Of a stretch of DNA of 64,000 bases, positions 51,599 through 60,739 are shown in pieces. The notes under the pieces were generated by a model. That model had not been told where the DNA came from, did no database searches, and worked only from the letters and a program-made list of their open reading frames with translations. Numbering within the stretch: the first letter of the stretch is position 1; the number at the start of each line of letters is the position of its first letter. The stretch covers positions 1,364,001-1,428,000 of the forward strand of contig JAXGYO010000002.1 in assembly GCA_040772225.1 (NCBI GenBank). The letters run 5' to 3'. The position numbers were made by a program, and so were the translations under genes. The stretch comes from JAAYED01 sp040772225. GTDB lineage: Bacteria; Chloroflexota; Anaerolineae; UBA1429.

Positions 51599-53956
51599 AT
51601 GGCAGAAGAAATCCCCCTGTATAAAGACAGCACCGCGCCCGTCAGCGAACGGGTGCGTGACTTGCTCGATCGCATGACGCTCGAGGAAAAGGCAGCGCAG
51701 ACCGCCGTGTTTCGCCTCGGGGGTATGGGTGCAGGCGGACTGCTGCAGGCCATTCCGCCGGAAGAGGTTCGCTCCTTTATGATCCGCATGGGCGCCGGAC
51801 TGGGCATCCCCGAGGGCGGTATGCCAGAGCCGCCGCCAGAGGCACGCCTCGGCGTGTTTCGTGAGGACGGGTCTGTGGATGAGAGCAAGGTCGAAGCACT
51901 CCTGAAGAGTAATCCCGGAGGGGGCACCTCGGGAGCGGGCGCTACGCCGCGAGCCCAGGCAGAGACGGCCAACATCATCCAGCGCATCGCCCGCGAAAAT
52001 ACGCGCCTGGGCATACCCGTGATGTTTCATGGGGAGGGCCTGCACGGTTATGTCAACAATGGCACGACGATCTTTCCGCAGGCCCTGGCCCTGGCCGGCA
52101 CCTGGAACACGGAATTGATCGGGCGCATCGGACGGGCAATCGGCACAGAAGCGCGCGCCATGGGCGCCCATGATCTCTTTGCCCCGGTGCTGGATATCGC
52201 ACGCGATCCTCGCTGGGGCCGAACTGAGGAAACCTATGGCGAGGACCCTTACCTGGCCTCCCGGATGGGCGTGGCCATGATCAAGGGGATGCAGGGAAAG
52301 CGGCTCTCCGATCCCGATGCCGTCATCTGTGGCGGCAAGCACTTTGGCGGCCATGGAGAACCCCTCGGCGGGCGCGACAGCAATATGGAGGGGATCACCG
52401 AGCGCGATCTGCGTGAGGTGCACTTTAGGACTTTTGCCGCCGCAGTGCAGGAGGCAGGGGCCAACTGCATCATGGCGGCCTACCATGCCCTGGACAGCAT
52501 TCCCTGCCATGCCAATCGCTGGCTGCTTACCGAGGTCCTTCGTGAGGAGTGGGGCTTTCGCGGTCACGTGGTGTCCGATGCCGGAGGCGTGGAGGGCATA
52601 CACGACAAGCACCGTGTCGCGCGGGATCACCGCGAGGCAGTACGCATGGCCATTGAGGCCGGCGTTGACACCTTTCTGGCCTTTGGCGGCGGGTTCACCG
52701 CGGCCATCGTCGACCTGGTCGAAAAGGGCGAGCTCTCGGAAGAGCGCCTGGACGAAACCGTGAGTTGGATCCTAAAGTGCAAGTTCGATCTGGGTCTTTT
52801 TGACCAGCCCTATACGGATCCAGACGTCGCCGAGGCGGTCTGCAACAGCGCGGAACACCGGGCGCTTGCGCTGCAGGCGGCGGAGCAATCCATCGTATTG
52901 CTCAAGAACGATGGAGACCTGCTACCGCTGACCGGAAAGGCCCGAAGAATCCTGGTTGTCGGACCCAACGCTGACGCCGCCAGAAACCAGCTCGGGGATT
53001 ATAGCGGCACCTCCACCGTCACCACCGTCCTGGAGGGTATCCGCAACCGCGCTGTTGACGCCCAGGTGAACTTCGTCCGGGGTTGCGGCATCAAGGACAT
53101 GGATGCATCCGGCATCGCCGACGCTGTTGATGCAGCACGCCATGCTGACGTAGCGATCCTCGTGCTCGGTGAAGCCTCCTGGACCGAGGGGATGGTCTGT
53201 GGCGAAGGAAACGACCGCGCAGACCTGGATCTGCCCGGCGTCCAGCAGCAGTTGCTTGAGGCTGTGTGCGCCACAGGGACACCGGTGGTGCTGGTGCTCA
53301 TCAACGGGCGCCCGCTCAGTGTGCGCTGGGCGAAAGAGCATGTGCCCGCGATCCTGGAGGCCTGGTATCCCGGACAGGAGGGGGGCACCGCCATCGCCAG
53401 AATCCTGTGGGGCGACGTCAACCCCTCTGGCAAGTTGCCCATCACCGTCCCGCAAAGCGTCGGCCAATTGCCGCACTATTACAACTACAAGCCCACTGGC
53501 CGTGCCTATGACTATGTTACGTCCGACTTTAGCCCGCTGTACCCCTTTGGGTATGGCTTGAGCTACACGACGTTTTCCTACAGCGACCTTGTGATCGCGC
53601 CGGAGACGATCAGCCCGGCTGCGCATGTCACCGTGCAGGTGACGGTCAGCAACACGGGTGACAGGGCCGGCGATGAGGTCGTGCAGCTCTATGTCAACGA
53701 CGTCATAAGCAGCGTGGTCACGCCCGTGATCGAACTCAAGGCCTTCAAGCGCGTCTCGCTCGCCCCGGGCGAAAGCAAGGCGGTGACCTTTGAGCTTGGA
53801 CCAAAGGACCTTGAGCTGCTGGACAAGCACCTGGAGCCCGTGGTCGAGCCGGGCACCTTTGAGGTAAAGGTGGGCGGACTCGAGGGTACCTTTGAGGTCG
53901 TGGAACCACCCTATATTACATATGAGCGCCGGCCAATGGGGCCGCAAGGAGAATGA
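51599..53956 (+). CDS. Glycoside hydrolase family 3 (beta-glucosidase/xylosidase)
   Basis: The 785-residue protein has the two-domain GH3 core. The first domain shows PVMFHGEGLHG, VLDIARDPRWGRTEETYGEDP, CGGKHFGGHGEP (K-H substrate motif) and the nucleophile Asp in VVSDAGGVEG. The second domain contains the acid/base region (TEGMVCGEGNDRADLDLPG). The C-terminal fibronectin-III-like domain (from about 640) is typical of beta-glucosidases and xylosidases. No signal peptide is seen, so it may work in the cytosol. ATG 51599 follows GGAG by 7 bases. The esterase overlaps or follows directly. Confidence 0.95.
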   Translation: MAEEIPLYKDSTAPVSERVRDLLDRMTLEEKAAQTAVFRLGGMGAGGLLQAIPPEEVRSFMIRMGAGLGIPEGGMPEPPPEARLGVFREDGSVDESKVEALLKSNPGGGTSGAGATPRAQAETANIIQRIARENTRLGIPVMFHGEGLHGYVNNGTTIFPQALALAGTWNTELIGRIGRAIGTEARAMGAHDLFAPVLDIARDPRWGRTEETYGEDPYLASRMGVAMIKGMQGKRLSDPDAVICGGKHFGGHGEPLGGRDSNMEGITERDLREVHFRTFAAAVQEAGANCIMAAYHALDSIPCHANRWLLTEVLREEWGFRGHVVSDAGGVEGIHDKHRVARDHREAVRMAIEAGVDTFLAFGGGFTAAIVDLVEKGELSEERLDETVSWILKCKFDLGLFDQPYTDPDVAEAVCNSAEHRALALQAAEQSIVLLKNDGDLLPLTGKARRILVVGPNADAARNQLGDYSGTSTVTTVLEGIRNRAVDAQVNFVRGCGIKDMDASGIADAVDAARHADVAILVLGEASWTEGMVCGEGNDRADLDLPGVQQQLLEAVCATGTPVVLVLINGRPLSVRWAKEHVPAILEAWYPGQEGGTAIARILWGDVNPSGKLPITVPQSVGQLPHYYNYKPTGRAYDYVTSDFSPLYPFGYGLSYTTFSYSDLVIAPETISPAAHVTVQVTVSNTGDRAGDEVVQLYVNDVISSVVTPVIELKAFKRVSLAPGESKAVTFELGPKDLELLDKHLEPVVEPGTFEVKVGGLEGTFEVVEPPYITYERRPMGPQGE

Positions 53957-53961
53957 TTGAG

Positions 53962-55071
53962 ATGACCCAGGCGAACACACCGCAACCTGAGCAGCGACGC
54001 TTTCCGCCGCCGACGCCCAACGACACACTCGAGTCTCCGATCGTGAACGACCGCGAGATTGCCTTCAGTGTGTATGCGCCCAATGCCCACGAGGTCGCCT
54101 TGCGCGGCGATCTCGTAGAGGGACCGCCCCGGACAGGCTTTGTCAAGGATCAGCACGGGGTCTGGCGAATGGTGCTCAGAGATGTTGTCCCCGGCACCTA
54201 TCGCTACCAGTATGTCGTCGATCAGGTGATAACCCCGGATCCCCGAAACCCCCTGGTCAGCCCGACCCACACCACGGTGATGAGTCTGGTGAGGGTAACG
54301 GGGCCAGAGACGGCCTTTGAGGACACCCGCGCGGTGCCCCATGGCGCTGTGGCAAGCGTATACTATGCCTCTCCAGCATTCGGTGGGCATCGCCGCATGC
54401 ACGTCTACACGCCACCGGCATATGAGCATGGCACCGGCTCCTACCCGGTGCTCTACCTGCTGCACGGGGGTGGTGATTGCGACGCCTCCTGGAGCACCAT
54501 CGGACGTGCGGGTTTCATCATGGATAACCTGATCGCGACAGGCGAAACCCTGCCGATGATCATCGTCATGCCGGCCGGACACGCCCCGGGCCCGCGGCTA
54601 ACCTTCCCCGGATCGCCGGCCATGACAGCCGATCCGGCAAATGATCCCTTTACCGACGACTTGCTTGAGGGCGTGCTGCCGTTCATGGAGGCCAACTACC
54701 GTGTGCGGGCCGCGCCGGAAGCCCGTGCGATCGCCGGTCTTTCCATGGGTGGCGTACAGGCTGCCAATATCGGACTCGTGCATGCCGAACTCTTCCGCTA
54801 TCTGGGCATCTTTAGCTCAGGGTGGTTCCCCGAGGTCCGCGCCGAGTTCGAAGAGAGACATGCAGAGACGATGCGCAGGGCTGCCAGCCTGTACACCCTG
54901 ATCTGGACCGCCTGGGGCGACACCGACATCGCCCGCCCCAATTCTATCGCGATGCTGGAGATGTTTGACCGTCACGGGATTAAATACCTGTCCAAAGAGA
55001 CCGGCGGTGGTCACACCTGGATGAACTGGCGGCACTATCTCCATGATCTGGCGCCCCTGCTCTTTCGGTAG
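53962..55071 (+). CDS. CE1-type (esterase D/enterochelin-esterase-like) esterase with N-terminal E-set domain
   Basis: The 369-residue protein begins with an Ig-like E-set domain (about 20-110, IAFSVYAPNAHEVALRGD). An alpha/beta-hydrolase of the esterase family follows, with LLHGGGDCDASW, the nucleophile in GLSMGGVQAANIG and a late His in GGGHTWMNWR. Such enzymes release acetyl or feruloyl groups from plant polysaccharides. ATG 53962 has AAGGAG 10 bases upstream; ATG 53953, which overlaps the GH3 stop, is too close to it. It is co-transcribed with GH3. Confidence 0.85.
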   Translation: MTQANTPQPEQRRFPPPTPNDTLESPIVNDREIAFSVYAPNAHEVALRGDLVEGPPRTGFVKDQHGVWRMVLRDVVPGTYRYQYVVDQVITPDPRNPLVSPTHTTVMSLVRVTGPETAFEDTRAVPHGAVASVYYASPAFGGHRRMHVYTPPAYEHGTGSYPVLYLLHGGGDCDASWSTIGRAGFIMDNLIATGETLPMIIVMPAGHAPGPRLTFPGSPAMTADPANDPFTDDLLEGVLPFMEANYRVRAAPEARAIAGLSMGGVQAANIGLVHAELFRYLGIFSSGWFPEVRAEFEERHAETMRRAASLYTLIWTAWGDTDIARPNSIAMLEMFDRHGIKYLSKETGGGHTWMNWRHYLHDLAPLLFR

Positions 55072-55121
55072 CGGGGACGGTGGCTATCGATCACTAAATC
55101 ACAAGACACGGAGGATTCGCT

Positions 55122-56006
55122 ATGCCCGAGATCAAGGGTGTTGTCGTACCACTGGTGACACCATTCAACGACGACGAGTCGCTGGACGAAGGTGCTTTAC
55201 GCGTCATCGTCGACTATCTCATCGATGCCGGCGTGCACGGCCTGTTTCCCTCTGGCAGCCAGGGCGAGTTGTATGCGCTGAGCGGCCAGGAGAAGATGAG
55301 GGTCATGGAGATCGTGGCAGAACAGGCCAACGGACGAGCCTTTGTGATGCCCAGCACGGGCGCCGTGACCACGCGAGAAAGCATAGAGCTCACGCGCTAC
55401 GCGCAGAGCATCGGCGCGGATGCGGTTTCTGTGATCACGCCCTACTTTATCCAGCCCTCTGCTCAAGAGCAGATCGAGCACTTTGCGCGCATCTGTGATT
55501 CGGTGGAGATACCGGTACTTGCATACAACAATCCGGCTCGAACCAATGTGAACTTTACGCCAGCCATGGCGACCGCGGTCGCAGACCGGGCAACGAACTT
55601 TGTCGGCATCAAAGACTCGAGCGGTGACCTGACGAACACGCTGGACTATATGCAGCGCTGCCCGCCTGGCTTTCGGGTCTTTGTCGGTCGTGACACGCTC
55701 ATCTACGCGGCGCTGTGCTGCGGCTGCACAGGCGCAGTTGCCGCTACGGCCAACGTCGCTCCTGAACTGGTCGTCGGCATCTATACGGCCTATCAGGAAG
55801 GCGATCTGGAGCGCTCGCTGGATTTACAGCACCGTCTGGACCCCCTGCGTCACGCCTTTAGTCTGGGGTCCTTCCCGGTGGTGGTGAAGGATGCGATGGA
55901 GTTGCTCGGCCTGCCAGCTGGCAAATGCCGTGCCCCCATCACCTCCCTTGAGGGCGCACCGCGCGAAAGGCTGATCGCCATCCTCACAGAGATGGGCAAA
56001 CTGTAG
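55122..56006 (+). CDS. Dihydrodipicolinate synthase/N-acetylneuraminate lyase family protein
   Basis: The 294-residue TIM-barrel Schiff-base aldolase has the active Lys in NFVGIKDSSGD (K164), the Tyr in LAYNNPAR (Y135) and the substrate loop PSGSQGELYAL, where DapA has GTTGE. The altered loop argues for another keto acid, for example a 2-keto-3-deoxy sugar acid, rather than lysine synthesis. GGAGG precedes the ATG. It follows the esterase in the GH3 operon. Confidence 0.85.
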   Translation: MPEIKGVVVPLVTPFNDDESLDEGALRVIVDYLIDAGVHGLFPSGSQGELYALSGQEKMRVMEIVAEQANGRAFVMPSTGAVTTRESIELTRYAQSIGADAVSVITPYFIQPSAQEQIEHFARICDSVEIPVLAYNNPARTNVNFTPAMATAVADRATNFVGIKDSSGDLTNTLDYMQRCPPGFRVFVGRDTLIYAALCCGCTGAVAATANVAPELVVGIYTAYQEGDLERSLDLQHRLDPLRHAFSLGSFPVVVKDAMELLGLPAGKCRAPITSLEGAPRERLIAILTEMGKL

Positions 56007-56122
56007 CGATCCGAAAACCAGGGCATGCTGGCAAGCAACTCTAGCTGAGGGCTTACCGGCACCCCGTGCCGCGAGGATGCGGCGCACTTGTGCTCGCCAA
56101 AGCGAGGCCGCGAAAGGGCACC

Positions 56123-57358
56123 ATGGCTGAGATCAGGCTAGAGAACATCACTGTCAAGTATTACCGCCATGCATTGCAGCAGCAACCCAGCGTGGGACTG
56201 GTCAGGCGTGGCTACACAGGCTATCAGGACAAAGCCTTTGTCGAGCGCATCGCATCCCAGTCCGATATGGTGCCGAAAGCATCGAGCACCGTCACGGCGC
56301 TGGACAATGTAAGCCTCACGATCGCCGACGGCGAGACACTCGCGATGATCGGCCCATCGGGGTGTGGCAAGAGCACTTTGCTCAGAACCATTGCCGGTTT
56401 GGAAATCCCGGAAAGTGGCCGCGTGCTCTACGACGGACGCGATATGGCCGGCGTAAAGCCCGGCGAGCGCGGGATCGGGATGGTGTTTCAGAGCTATGCC
56501 CTCTATCCACACATGAAGGGCGAGGGCAACCTCGGGTTCTTTTTCCGCATACACAAGCGCCCCTCTGAAGAGATGATGGAAAGAATCCGCATCACTTCAG
56601 AGATTATGGGCCTTGGCTTTGACGACTTGCTGCCGCGCAGCCCCAAAACGCTCTCCGGTGGACAACAGCAGCGCGTTGCGATCGGCCGCTGTATCGTGCG
56701 CGATCCCAGCCTGTTCCTGTTCGATGAGCCGCTCTCAAACCTGGATGCCAAGCTGCGCGCCCGGACGCGCGTGGAGATCAAACGGCTGCTGAGGCGTTTT
56801 GCGATCACCTCGGTTTATGTCACCCACGATCAGACCGAAGCGATCGCTCTGGGTGACCGGCTTGTGGTGATGAATGCTGGACGAATCGAGCAGGTGGGCA
56901 CCTATCAGGAACTGCGCACCAGCCCGGTCAATGCCTTTGTCGCCGGATTTGTGGGGACGCCTCCCATGAACCTGGTGCCGGGGTACGACGCGGGCTCCGC
57001 CGGTGTCCTTTCCGGCCCGCTGGGCGACGTATCTATCCCCGAGGGTATCACGCTGGATCACGCCAGGGGAAAGGACCTCACGCTTGGCTTCCGAGGCGCC
57101 GCGGCGCGCCTGGTCGAGGCAGGGGAAGCATCGGACGAGGACGCAACTGGACTCTGGCTCTCAGGTCCGGTACGATCCCGAGAGCCAGACTTTTCACGTC
57201 ACGAGCAGACGATCTACATAGAGATGGGCGATCTGATGACCTCTATCCTGGCGCCAGAGCATGTCACGGTTCAAGTGGGCGACACCGCCCGCGCCCACAT
57301 ACCGTTCCGCTCACTCTATCTCTTTGACACAGAGACGGGCACCCGGCTCTATCCCTGA
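56123..57358 (+). CDS. MalK/UgpC-type sugar ABC transporter ATPase with N-terminal insertion
   Basis: The 411-residue protein has Walker A GPSGCGKST (K83), Q-loop region MVFQSYALYPH, signature LSGGQQQR, Walker B FLFDEPLSNLD, switch His in THDQTEA and a C-terminal MalK-type regulatory OB domain. An insertion of about 45 residues (13-57, no clear motif) separates the first beta strand from the Walker A strand, and is unusual. No permease or binding protein is adjacent, so it may serve several importers as MsmX does. AAAGGG precedes ATG 56123. Confidence 0.85.
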   Translation: MAEIRLENITVKYYRHALQQQPSVGLVRRGYTGYQDKAFVERIASQSDMVPKASSTVTALDNVSLTIADGETLAMIGPSGCGKSTLLRTIAGLEIPESGRVLYDGRDMAGVKPGERGIGMVFQSYALYPHMKGEGNLGFFFRIHKRPSEEMMERIRITSEIMGLGFDDLLPRSPKTLSGGQQQRVAIGRCIVRDPSLFLFDEPLSNLDAKLRARTRVEIKRLLRRFAITSVYVTHDQTEAIALGDRLVVMNAGRIEQVGTYQELRTSPVNAFVAGFVGTPPMNLVPGYDAGSAGVLSGPLGDVSIPEGITLDHARGKDLTLGFRGAAARLVEAGEASDEDATGLWLSGPVRSREPDFSRHEQTIYIEMGDLMTSILAPEHVTVQVGDTARAHIPFRSLYLFDTETGTRLYP

Positions 57359-57373
57359 CCGAGTCTCCGCCGC

Positions 57374-58687
57374 TCATTCAACAGGCGCCATTCGTTCATG
57401 CGCGCGCGCGACTGCGCGCCCTTCTTCCACATCCACCCGGCTGAGCAGTAACCCGCCCACAATGAAAAAGACCACGAGCGAGACAATCGCCCACCTGCTT
57501 GTGCCCGCCAAAGCTGCCGTGACGCCAAAGAGCAGCGGTCCGGCGATGCCTGCAAACTTGCTGCTGATATCGTAAAAGCCAAAGAACTCGGCCGAACGAT
57601 CGCGAGGGCACATGGAGCCAAAGAGTGAGCGGCTAAGTGCCTGGCTGCCGCCTTGCACCGTCCCCACCATGGCGGCGAGTACCCAGAAATGCCAGGGCTC
57701 GCTCATAAAGTATCCCAGGATCGAGATGACTGTGTACACGGCCAGCGCTAGATAGATCGATTGCTTGGTGCCCAGGCTCTTGGCCAGGCGCCCAAAGAGC
57801 AATGTCATTGGAAAGGCCACCACCTGAGTCAGCAGGAGCGCCCCGGCCAGGTCCGCAGTGCCAATGCCGATTTCTGCACCATAGATGGTCGCCATCTTGA
57901 TGATCGTCCCGATGCCGTCGGCGTAGAGCCAGAAGGCTACTAGAAACTTGGCAAGCTGGCGGTATTCCTTGATCTCGCGAAAAGTCTCAACAAGTCGGCC
58001 GAGACCCTCTTTGAAGACATTTCCCTGCGCGCCTTCAGGCGCCGATCTGGGCGGCTCCGGAACATTGCGAAAGATGGGGATGGAAAAGATCACCCACCAA
58101 ACAGCGACGCTCAGGAACGAAACTCTGACAGCAGTATTGGCATCGGGGAACCCGAACCAGTCGGGCTTCATGTACCAGACAAGGTTGATCAGCAGGAGGA
58201 TGCCACCCCCCAGATAGCCCAGGGAGAAACCCTTGGAGGAAACACGGTCCATCTCGTCGGGCCGGGCCACGTGTGGCAGCAACGAGTCGTAAAATATGTT
58301 GGCGCCGGCATTGCCTACACTGGCCAACACATAAAAGATCACGGCCATCAGCCAATCGCCCTCCTGGATCAGATACAGGCAGGCGGTAAAGACCACGGCC
58401 AGCGTCAAAAAGCCCCCCATGAACCGCTTCTTGCTACCTGAATAGTCGGCAGCGGCTCCCATGATGGGCCCCATGAACGCCGTAAAGAGCATGGCAATGG
58501 AGACTGCATATCCCCAGATGCTGCTGGCTTGGGCCGGTTCGAGACCAGCCGCTGCCACGTTGGAGAAATAGGGCGGCAGGAGTGCCGCCATGATCGTCGT
58601 AGCAAAGGCCGAATTGGCCCAGTCATAGAGGCACCAGGAATTGATCCGCAGACGATGCAGGCGATCAGACGCTTCAGCCACAGTCAT
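57374..58687 (-). CDS. UMF1/Atg22-family MFS transporter
   Basis: The 437-residue protein has about 12 membrane segments and the family signature LYDWANSAFATTIMAALLPPYF near the N-terminus. Atg22-like proteins in fungi export amino acids from vacuoles; bacterial members are mostly unassigned. GGAGGT lies before the ATG. The next gene (plus strand) is divergent. Confidence 0.85.
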   Translation of the reverse strand: MTVAEASDRLHRLRINSWCLYDWANSAFATTIMAALLPPYFSNVAAAGLEPAQASSIWGYAVSIAMLFTAFMGPIMGAAADYSGSKKRFMGGFLTLAVVFTACLYLIQEGDWLMAVIFYVLASVGNAGANIFYDSLLPHVARPDEMDRVSSKGFSLGYLGGGILLLINLVWYMKPDWFGFPDANTAVRVSFLSVAVWWVIFSIPIFRNVPEPPRSAPEGAQGNVFKEGLGRLVETFREIKEYRQLAKFLVAFWLYADGIGTIIKMATIYGAEIGIGTADLAGALLLTQVVAFPMTLLFGRLAKSLGTKQSIYLALAVYTVISILGYFMSEPWHFWVLAAMVGTVQGGSQALSRSLFGSMCPRDRSAEFFGFYDISSKFAGIAGPLLFGVTAALAGTSRWAIVSLVVFFIVGGLLLSRVDVEEGRAVARAHERMAPVE

Positions 58688-58731
58688 ATCTACCTCCGCC
58701 CCAAGAAGTTGGTACAGTCACACCCGAGGCG

Positions 58732-58759
58732 ATTCTAGCAGCGGTAGGGCCGGTGTCAA
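58732..58759 (-). promoter_or_regulatory. Promoter of the UMF1 transporter gene
   Basis: On the minus strand TTGACA (58759-58754) and TAGAAT (58737-58732) are 16 bases apart, with TGC giving an extended -10. Confidence 0.6.
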
Positions 58760-58772
58760 CGTGTTTTCATGT

Positions 58773-58801
58773 TTGGTGCGCTCCGACGCGCCCGCTATAA
58801 T
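58773..58801 (+). promoter_or_regulatory. Promoter of the PH/DUF1648 membrane gene
   Basis: TTGGTG (58773-58778) and a perfect TATAAT (58796-58801) are 17 bases apart, 61 bases before the start. Confidence 0.65.
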
Positions 58802-58862
58802 TGAAATGGGACTGTAATGTGCGTCCCGTCCATTCCGATCATTTTCCGCTGGCAGGAGAGAG

Positions 58863-59756
58863 ATGCGGGAGAGACCTCCCATCACCATCGGTCTGATCGC
58901 AGCAGTCATCATTGGACTGGCGCTCTCGGTTGTGTCCTACGTGCTGGTGAGCACAATTCGCACGCAGGCTATCGGGCCCAGCCTGGCCTTTTCGGCAGCC
59001 CTCCTGGTTGTAGCATTGTCGTTGATGGGCATGTGGGCATACGGCCTGATAGAGTTGCTGACGCTGCACTACACGGTCGATCGCAACGGCATCGTGTTGG
59101 CGACGGCCTTTGCCCGCCAGACCATACCCCACGCTGCGATTCAGGGAGTCGTGGAGGGTGAATCAGCCAGTGCCCCGAGCAGGCTGAGAGGCATGACCTG
59201 GCCCGGTTACTTGCGCGGCACCTTCACCGCTGAACCTTTTGGCCGAATATCTGTGTGGGCCACAGAACCGCTCCTGAGACAACTGGTGCTGGTCACTGAC
59301 AGTGGCTGCTACGGCATCTCACCGGCCAATCGCGGGCGGTTTCTGGCGAACTATGCTATGCGTCGCGATCTCGGAGCTCTAGAGCTAATCCCACAGGAGT
59401 TGACGCCTGTCGGTGTGGCCTCGTGGAGCATCTGGCACGACGGGCTTGTATGGGTGGCAATCGCCTTGAGCTTGGCACTCGATGCTGTCCTGGCGACGCT
59501 GTCGCTGGCCCGCTACAGTGCTCTACCCGCCATTATTCCGCTTCACTGGAATGCCCAGGGTCAGGCCGACCGTTTAGCCGCCAAATCGGGTATCTTTGCT
59601 CTGCCGGCAATCGGCGCGGGCGTTCTCGTGCTAAGCCTTGTGCTGGCTATCGCCATTCATCACCACGAACGCTTTGGCGCGAGATTACTGGCCTGGGGAT
59701 CTATCGGCATACAGGCCGCACTCTGGACGGCGGCCTGGCAGATTCTGGGCACATGA
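58863..59756 (+). CDS. Membrane protein with PH-like and DUF1648-like parts
   Basis: The 297-residue protein has two N-terminal membrane segments and a central bacterial PH-like domain (about 70-175, LHYTVDRNGIVLATAFARQTIPHAAIQGV). A C-terminal four-segment part holds a DUF1648-like stretch (LPAIIPLHWNAQGQADRLAAKS). Such proteins occur in anti-sigma-like or transport-regulating roles, but the function is unknown. Its TGA overlaps the ATG of the DUF92 gene. Confidence 0.75.
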   Translation: MRERPPITIGLIAAVIIGLALSVVSYVLVSTIRTQAIGPSLAFSAALLVVALSLMGMWAYGLIELLTLHYTVDRNGIVLATAFARQTIPHAAIQGVVEGESASAPSRLRGMTWPGYLRGTFTAEPFGRISVWATEPLLRQLVLVTDSGCYGISPANRGRFLANYAMRRDLGALELIPQELTPVGVASWSIWHDGLVWVAIALSLALDAVLATLSLARYSALPAIIPLHWNAQGQADRLAAKSGIFALPAIGAGVLVLSLVLAIAIHHHERFGARLLAWGSIGIQAALWTAAWQILGT

Positions 59757-60589
59757 TGCCTCCCTGGCAGCCCCTCGCCGGGCTTGTGCTTGGACTGGCA
59801 CTGGCAGTCCTGGCTCGGCATGCCCAATTGCTGCAACGAGGCGGCCGTATTGTGCTGCTCACGAGCACAGTAGCAGTGTGGGCGCTTGGGGGATGCCCCT
59901 GGGGCGTGACATTGGTGATTGTTGTCTTGCTCTGCGGGCTGGCCATTCGCTACAGACGTGCAAAAAAAAGCATCTTGCTCAGTAGACCAGCGACGCAGAG
60001 CGGAGAGGCAAGAGCGGTTGCCGCGAGGCTGGGCTGGCCGGTAGTCATCGCGGCCATGGCATCGATCAGCGGGGTCCAGTACCTGGGCCCATTCGCCGGT
60101 AGCCTCGCCGCAGTGTTTGCAGACATCTGGGCTACAGAGTTTGGCCTGCTCGCCCCCGAGCCTCCACACTCGTTGATCGACGGCCAGGCCACACCGCGGG
60201 GCACCCCCGGAGCAGTGTCGATGATGGGTACGCTCGCCGGGGCGGCAGCGGCCGGAGTGACTGGCTTTATCGCTCTCGGCAGCGTCGCCGCCCAGGCCCT
60301 CCTGCTGGACGGAATTGTCAGCAAATCGCTGTTCTGGCTGCCCCTGGCCACCCTCGCAGGAGGAGTTACAGCTGTCCTCACGGACTCGCTGCTGGGAGGC
60401 ACCGCGCAAGCCCTGTACTATTGCGAAAAGTGTGAGGCATACTCGGAAAATCCCGCCCACCACTGCGGCACACCGGCACGGAAGATCCGCGGTTGGTCCT
60501 GGATGACCAACGAGGCGATCGACACGATTAGTTCTCTGGTGGGTGCGGGGATCACTGCAGCCACGATAGGTTTATTGGGCGCCCTCTAG
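59753..60589 (+). CDS. DUF92-family membrane protein with Cys-rich loop
   Basis: The 278-residue protein has about six membrane segments with the DUF92 pattern (ADIWATEFGLLAP; GTPGAVSMMGTLAGAAAAG; ATLAGGVTAVLTDSLLGGTAQ). Before the last segments is YCEKCEAYSENPAHHCG, with a CxxC pair plus His and Cys that could bind zinc. DUF92 proteins are implicated in phytyl-phosphate or prenol metabolism. The ATG overlaps the previous stop. A longer upstream reading is non-coding. Confidence 0.82.
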   Translation: MMPPWQPLAGLVLGLALAVLARHAQLLQRGGRIVLLTSTVAVWALGGCPWGVTLVIVVLLCGLAIRYRRAKKSILLSRPATQSGEARAVAARLGWPVVIAAMASISGVQYLGPFAGSLAAVFADIWATEFGLLAPEPPHSLIDGQATPRGTPGAVSMMGTLAGAAAAGVTGFIALGSVAAQALLLDGIVSKSLFWLPLATLAGGVTAVLTDSLLGGTAQALYYCEKCEAYSENPAHHCGTPARKIRGWSWMTNEAIDTISSLVGAGITAATIGLLGAL

Positions 60590-60657
60590 TACACGCCAGC
60601 CACTTCCGGTCTCAAGCAAGAGATCGTGAGCCCGTCTTGACTCGTCAGCCTGTTACC

Positions 60658-60686
60658 TTGCGCCAAGTTAACGTGGGTGGTACAAT
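60658..60686 (+). promoter_or_regulatory. Promoter of the corrinoid-protein gene
   Basis: TTGCGC (60658-60663) and TACAAT (60681-60686) are 17 bases apart, with TGG before the -10 (extended). Confidence 0.55.
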
Positions 60687-60739
60687 CCTGGCGGTCTTGG
60701 CAGTTGCGGTCTATACGCACAGACGGAGGATACCGGCTC

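Noticed and set aside
51488..52630. 380-residue open frame on the minus strand
   Set aside because: It is antisense to the GH3 gene, with no motif; a compositional shadow.
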